The notes below the pieces were generated by a model that ran no database searches, had not been told where the DNA came from, and saw only the letters and a program-made list of their open reading frames with translations. A program made the position numbers and the translations under genes. Of a stretch of 8,938 nucleotides of DNA, positions 6,144 through 8,938 are shown in pieces. The DNA comes from Proteobacteria bacterium UBA7447 (GTDB lineage: Bacteria; Pseudomonadota; Gammaproteobacteria; Arenicellales; UBA868). The stretch covers positions 14,561-23,498 of the forward strand of contig DLPX01000085.1 in assembly GCA_002477475.1 (NCBI GenBank). The letters run 5' to 3'. Positions within the stretch are counted from its first letter, which is position 1. Each line of letters begins with the position of its first letter.

Positions 6144-7484
6144 TTGTCGTCAGTATGGAACCTGTGCTTGGGAAGACTGGAAGATAATCTATCCCCCCAA
6201 CAGTTCAATACCTGGATTCGGCCGCTCCAGGCGATCGAGGAAGGGCGAGGTCTTAAACTGCTCGCCCCTAATCAGTTTGTTCGGGACTTCATCGTCAAGG
6301 AGATGTTAGATGAGGTCCAAAAACTGGCGAATAGTTTTAGCGCCACACCATTGGTTCTTAAAATAGAGGTGGGCAGCGAAACCCCACCCACTGGTTCGCA
6401 CCCTGGTGATTCATTAAAAGTTCAACCTAAGAATGACAAGGTGGGGTTAAGCCCGTTGCGCTTTGAAGGGAGGCTCAACCCCGCTTTCACTTTTGACACC
6501 CATATTGGCGGCAAGTCCAATCAGTTAGCTCGAGCTGCCGCGAGGCAGGTTGGTGAAAATCCGGGTAGGGCTTACAACCCTTTGTTTCTGTATGGTGGGG
6601 TAGGTTTAGGAAAAACTCACCTGATGCAGGCAGCGGGAAATCTGGTAATGGCGGGCCAGGCTAAAGCCAAAGTGGTATATGTACACTCCGAACGTTTTGT
6701 TGCGGATATGGTGAAAGCTTTGCAGCATAACGCGATTAATGACTTTAAGCGGTACTACCGATCGCTTGACGCGTTGTTGATTGACGATATTCAATTCTTC
6801 TCCGGAAAAGAGCACTCTCAAGAAGAATTCTTCCATACTTTCAATACGTTACTTGAGGGTCAGAGCCAGGTGATTATTACCAGCGACCGGTTCCCAAAAG
6901 AAATTACAGGTGTTCAGGAAAGATTGATATCAAGGTTTGGCAGTGGATTGACTCTGCCGATTGATCCTCCGGAACTTGAGACTCGGGTCGCCATTCTTCA
7001 GCATAAAGCCCAGTTGAAGGGTGTACACCTTCCGGACGAAGTTGCGTTTTTTATCGCGCGGCAGATTCGCTCAAATGTTCGTGAGCTTGAGGGCGCGCTA
7101 CATCGTATTGTGGCGAGCAGTGGTTTCACAGGACGGCCGATCGACCTTGATTTGACCCGGGAGGCGTTACGTGACTTGTTGGTGTTCCAGGAACGCCGTG
7201 TCACCATTCAGAACATTCAAAAAACGGTGGCTGAGTACTTCAAGATGCGGATTGCAGATCTGCACTCAAAGCGCCGGAACCGGCAGATCACCCGGCCTCG
7301 CCAGATGGCAATGGCGTTGGCTAAAGAACTCACCAGCATGAGTCTTCCTGAAATCGGTGATGCTTTTGGTGGTCGGGATCACACAACAGTGTTGCATGCC
7401 CAAAGAAAAATCCAGGAATTAATCACGACAGACTCGAGGGTGCGGGAAGACTATCAAAACCTTCAGCGAATCTTGGGGGCTTAA
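6144..7484 (+). CDS. dnaA: Chromosomal replication initiator protein DnaA
   Basis: DnaA is the AAA+ ATPase that binds DnaA boxes and opens oriC to load the replicative helicase. All four domains are present in 446 residues: domain I (about 1-75, SVWNLCLGRLEDNLSPQQFNTWIRPL near the start), a short linker (about 76-110), the AAA+ domain (about 111-330) and the DNA-binding domain IV (about 350-446). The AAA+ domain shows Walker A GGVGLGKTH (151-159), Walker B LLIDDIQF (211-218), sensor 1 ITSDR (245-249), arginine finger Arg264 in SRFGSGL, and sensor 2 Arg313 in NVRELEGAL. Domain IV carries the signature GGRDHTTVLHAQRKI (409-423) and the basic loop RRNRQITRPRQ. The start is TTG at 6144, backed by AGGAG and alignment to the family start. 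The linker is short compared with E. coli (446 versus 467 residues). No terminator follows, so dnaN may be co-transcribed. Confidence 0.99.
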   Translation: MSSVWNLCLGRLEDNLSPQQFNTWIRPLQAIEEGRGLKLLAPNQFVRDFIVKEMLDEVQKLANSFSATPLVLKIEVGSETPPTGSHPGDSLKVQPKNDKVGLSPLRFEGRLNPAFTFDTHIGGKSNQLARAAARQVGENPGRAYNPLFLYGGVGLGKTHLMQAAGNLVMAGQAKAKVVYVHSERFVADMVKALQHNAINDFKRYYRSLDALLIDDIQFFSGKEHSQEEFFHTFNTLLEGQSQVIITSDRFPKEITGVQERLISRFGSGLTLPIDPPELETRVAILQHKAQLKGVHLPDEVAFFIARQIRSNVRELEGALHRIVASSGFTGRPIDLDLTREALRDLLVFQERRVTIQNIQKTVAEYFKMRIADLHSKRRNRQITRPRQMAMALAKELTSMSLPEIGDAFGGRDHTTVLHAQRKIQELITTDSRVREDYQNLQRILGA

Positions 7485-7495
7485 TTAGGATAATT

Positions 7496-7504
7496 TGTGG
7501 ATAA
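7496..7504 (-). promoter_or_regulatory. DnaA box 3, after dnaA
   Basis: TGTGGATAA is an exact consensus in reverse orientation, 12 bases after the dnaA stop. It sits within three GGATA repeats spaced 11 and 10 bases apart (starts 7488, 7499, 7509). Confidence 0.85.
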
Positions 7505-7562
7505 TTTCGGATAGAATGGCATCTCACAGAAATCATGTTTTTATTCCAGATTCCTCAGTTAG

Positions 7563-7571
7563 TTACCCACA
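7563..7571 (+). promoter_or_regulatory. Near-consensus DnaA box
   Basis: TTACCCACA differs from TTATCCACA at one position. It borders the left edge of the AT-rich tract, which would suit a weaker, ATP-DnaA-dependent site. Confidence 0.6.
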
Positions 7572-7635
7572 GGTTTTTTTAAGATTAATTTCATTTTAAG
7601 TTATTGAAAAAAAAGGGTAAATTTTATTTTTGAAC
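7572..7635. other. AT-rich candidate DNA unwinding element
   Basis: Only 11 of 64 bases are G or C, with runs TTTTTTT (7574-7580) and an eight-A run (7607-7614). It is flanked by DnaA boxes on both sides. It is the most AT-rich stretch of this length I see in the window. Confidence 0.6.
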
Positions 7636-7658
7636 TTATCCACAGGCCTTACTAACAT
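7630..7658 (+). promoter_or_regulatory. Possible dnaN promoter enclosing a DnaA box
   Basis: TTGAAC (7630-7635, 4/6 match to -35) and TAACAT (7653-7658, 4/6 match to -10) are exactly 17 bases apart. The perfect DnaA box 7636-7644 fills the start of the spacer. Transcription would begin around 7665, about 15 bases before the dnaN ATG, leaving little room for a ribosome binding site; none is visible. Both hexamers are weak, so this is a tentative call. Confidence 0.3.
7636..7644 (+). promoter_or_regulatory. DnaA box 4, before dnaN
   Basis: TTATCCACA is an exact consensus in forward orientation, followed by GGCC and T-rich triplets (TTA CTA ... TTA ... CTA). That order (box, GC-rich step, trio tract) resembles the basal unwinding arrangement described for the B. 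subtilis origin. Confidence 0.85.
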
Positions 7659-7679
7659 TATCATCTTTTCTAAATTTCT

Positions 7680-8780
7680 ATGAAATTCCAGATAGAGCGA
7701 GAAGTTCTCCTTGGTCCCGTCAGCATTGTTACGAGTGCTGTTGAGAGACGCCAGACGCTCCCCATACTAGCCAATGTCTATATTAGGCTGGAAGGCAAAC
7801 AACTAACACTAGTTGGTACTGATCTCGAGGTGGAAATTAGCATCCAGACGGATGTATTAAGTGGTGAGGACGGAGAGTGCACCATCACGGCAAGAAAACT
7901 TCTTGATATATGTCGCGCGTTACCAGAAACCGCCAGTATTGATTTTTCTGGGGAGGGGGATAAGGCGAAAATGCGCTCCGGGAAAAGCCGGTTCACACTC
8001 CAGGCCCTGCCGCCCAGGGATTTCCCCAGGCTTGAAACTGGGACATGGGAAGAGCGCATCGCCATCCCTCGAAAAGAACTCAAAGCCCTTTTAGACCGGA
8101 CCTCCTTTTCAATGGCACAGCAGGATGTCCGCTACTTTCTAAACGGCGTCCTCCTTGAACTCGACGGCAACACAATCACCACAGTCGCGACAGACGGCCA
8201 CCGCTTAGCAAGAAGCAGAGCCGAGCTTTCATCTCCCGTTAGTTCTCAACGGCAAGTTATCGTACCCCGCAAAGCCGTGGCGGAGCTTGGGCGCTTCCTT
8301 GGCGAAGACTCTGAAGATATAACGCTGGAGCTCAACAGCAACCACATAAGCCTTAAAAGACCCGGAGCGATGTTAATCAGCAAACTTATTGATGGCAAGT
8401 TTCCTGATTACAAGGCAGTCATGGCCCAGGTCCTCAACCAGAAAATGGTAGTCGACCGCCAAGAGTTTCACGAGGTGCTTACACGAACAGCCGTACTCAC
8501 CAATGAAAAATACCGCGGTATCCGCCTGGAGTTAAGCAAAGGGAGTTTAAAGGTCAGCGCCCACAACCCTGAGCACGAGGAGGCCATAGATGAGATTCCT
8601 GTCGATTATGCAGGAACGGACGTAGAAATTGGTTTCAATGTGACCTATCTCATGGACGCCCTCAAAGCCCTAACGAGCGAACAAGTGGAAGCGGAGCTTC
8701 AGGACGCGAACACAGGATGCATGCTCCACGAGCCCGATAACGACAATACGCTCTACCTCATTATGCCGATGCGCCTCTAG
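7680..8780 (+). CDS. dnaN: DNA polymerase III beta subunit (sliding clamp)
   Basis: DnaN forms the dimeric ring that tethers DNA polymerase III and many repair proteins to DNA. The 366 residues equal the E. coli length. It starts MKFQIEREVLLGPVSIVTSAVERRQTLPILANV, typical of the first clamp domain, and has the internal landmarks YFLNGV (152-157), ATDGHRLA (170-177), FPDY (241-244) and YRGIRL (278-283). It ends MPMRL, matching the C-terminus that contributes to the partner-binding pocket. The ATG at 7680 matches the family start, although no Shine-Dalgarno site is visible in the T-rich sequence before it. It follows dnaA on the same strand across the likely origin. A recF gene does not obviously follow: the next start is 146 bases away, past two parS-like sites. 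Confidence 0.99.
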   Translation: MKFQIEREVLLGPVSIVTSAVERRQTLPILANVYIRLEGKQLTLVGTDLEVEISIQTDVLSGEDGECTITARKLLDICRALPETASIDFSGEGDKAKMRSGKSRFTLQALPPRDFPRLETGTWEERIAIPRKELKALLDRTSFSMAQQDVRYFLNGVLLELDGNTITTVATDGHRLARSRAELSSPVSSQRQVIVPRKAVAELGRFLGEDSEDITLELNSNHISLKRPGAMLISKLIDGKFPDYKAVMAQVLNQKMVVDRQEFHEVLTRTAVLTNEKYRGIRLELSKGSLKVSAHNPEHEEAIDEIPVDYAGTDVEIGFNVTYLMDALKALTSEQVEAELQDANTGCMLHEPDNDNTLYLIMPMRL

Positions 8781-8790
8781 GTGCCCAAAA

Positions 8791-8806
8791 TGTTCCACGT
8801 GGAACA
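8791..8806. promoter_or_regulatory. parS: parS site 1 (ParB-binding palindrome)
   Basis: TGTTCCACGTGGAACA is a perfect 16-bp palindrome matching the general chromosomal parS pattern TGTTNCACGTGNAACA at every fixed base. It lies 10 bases after the dnaN stop. Origin-proximal parS sites load ParB for chromosome segregation. ParA/ParB genes are not in the window. Confidence 0.93.
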
Positions 8807-8828
8807 TCGACCAGCCTTCCCATGGCCG

Positions 8829-8844
8829 TGTTTCACGTGGAACC
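8829..8844. promoter_or_regulatory. parS: parS site 2 (near-perfect)
   Basis: TGTTTCACGTGGAACC keeps the CACGTG core and differs from the parS pattern only at the last base. It lies 38 bases (start to start) from site 1, and the pair shares one intergenic region. Confidence 0.88.
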
Positions 8845-8894
8845 AAAAACCCCTGAAAGTAGCTGTTTTTTTGGGACCTCAAACCCATCTAAAT

Positions 8895-8902
8895 GATATA
8901 AT
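8895..8902 (+). promoter_or_regulatory. Extended -10 promoter before the last gene
   Basis: TATAAT (8897-8902) is an exact -10 consensus. The TG at 8894-8895 makes the extended form TGATATAAT. The only -35-like sequence, TTGGGA (8871-8876), is 20 bases away, too far for a normal spacer, which fits an extended -10 promoter. The start would be near 8909. Confidence 0.6.
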
Positions 8903-8926
8903 TTCGGGCTGAATTCAGGAGTATTT

Positions 8927-8938
8927 ATGGAAAATCCC
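8927..8938 (+). CDS. Start of an unidentified gene (four codons only)
   Basis: ATG at 8927 begins Met-Glu-Asn-Pro and runs off the window. AGGAG (8917-8921) is 5 bases upstream and an extended -10 promoter lies about 25 bases upstream, so this is a convincing gene start. Four residues cannot identify it. Relatives often have recF or gyrB after dnaN, but the separate promoter and the parS-like sites leave the choice open. Confidence 0.75.

Larger units (their letters stand above)
7485..7679. other. Probable chromosomal replication origin (oriC), dnaA-dnaN intergenic region
   Basis: This 195-base gap has two perfect DnaA boxes near its ends (7496-7504 reverse, 7636-7644 forward), a one-mismatch box (TTACCCACA, 7563-7571) and a very AT-rich tract between (7572-7635, 11 G/C in 64 bases) that could be the unwinding element. 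A GC-rich GGCC and T-rich triplets follow the last box. The dnaA-dnaN gap is a known origin location in many bacteria, and the rpmH-dnaA gap is an alternative one. The region contains no GATC, so E. coli-style SeqA/Dam control at this site is unlikely. Function is inferred from motifs and position. Confidence 0.8.

Noticed and set aside
8870..8889. TGGG...CCCA hairpin as a dnaN terminator
   Set aside because: The stem is only 4 bp and the T-run comes before it rather than after it, so it does not fit an intrinsic terminator on the plus strand.

Overview
The window is a chromosomal replication-origin region of a gammaproteobacterium. It carries the conserved cluster rpmH-rnpA-yidD-yidC-mnmE on the minus strand and dnaA-dnaN on the plus strand, diverging from the rpmH/dnaA gap. 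The protein motifs (beta clamp ending MPMRL, long YidC with a periplasmic domain, MnmE ending CIGK) and the gene order fit Gammaproteobacteria. I cannot resolve the order or genus from this sequence alone.

Layout. Positions 1-1422 (minus) hold a two-gene unit: a MotA/TolQ/ExbB-type proton-channel protein, followed 6 bases later by a MotB-like partner with one membrane helix and a long coiled coil, cut by the window edge. Positions 1423-2033 are poorly conserved sequence with one doubtful 74-residue ORF and a perfect inverted repeat. Positions 2034-5893 (minus) hold mnmE, yidC, yidD, rnpA and rpmH in tight order: ribosomal protein L34, RNase P protein, two membrane-protein insertion factors and a tRNA-modifying GTPase. 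Positions 5894-6143 are the divergent rpmH/dnaA control region with two perfect DnaA boxes. Positions 6144-7484 are dnaA. Positions 7485-7679 are the best oriC candidate: two perfect DnaA boxes, one near match, a very AT-rich stretch and a possible DnaA-trio tract. Positions 7680-8780 are dnaN. Positions 8781-8938 hold two parS-like sites, a promoter and the first four codons of an unidentified gene.

How it fits together. DnaA probably binds boxes on both sides of its own gene, opening the origin and regulating dnaA and possibly dnaN. ParB is expected to load at the parS sites just beyond dnaN and organise the origin for segregation; parA/parB are not in the window. Two further perfect DnaA boxes lie inside yidC and mnmE. 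The least ordinary part is the MotA/MotB-like pair, which occupies the place beyond mnmE where many relatives carry mnmG. It may be a cell-envelope energy transducer or part of a larger system extending left of the window.
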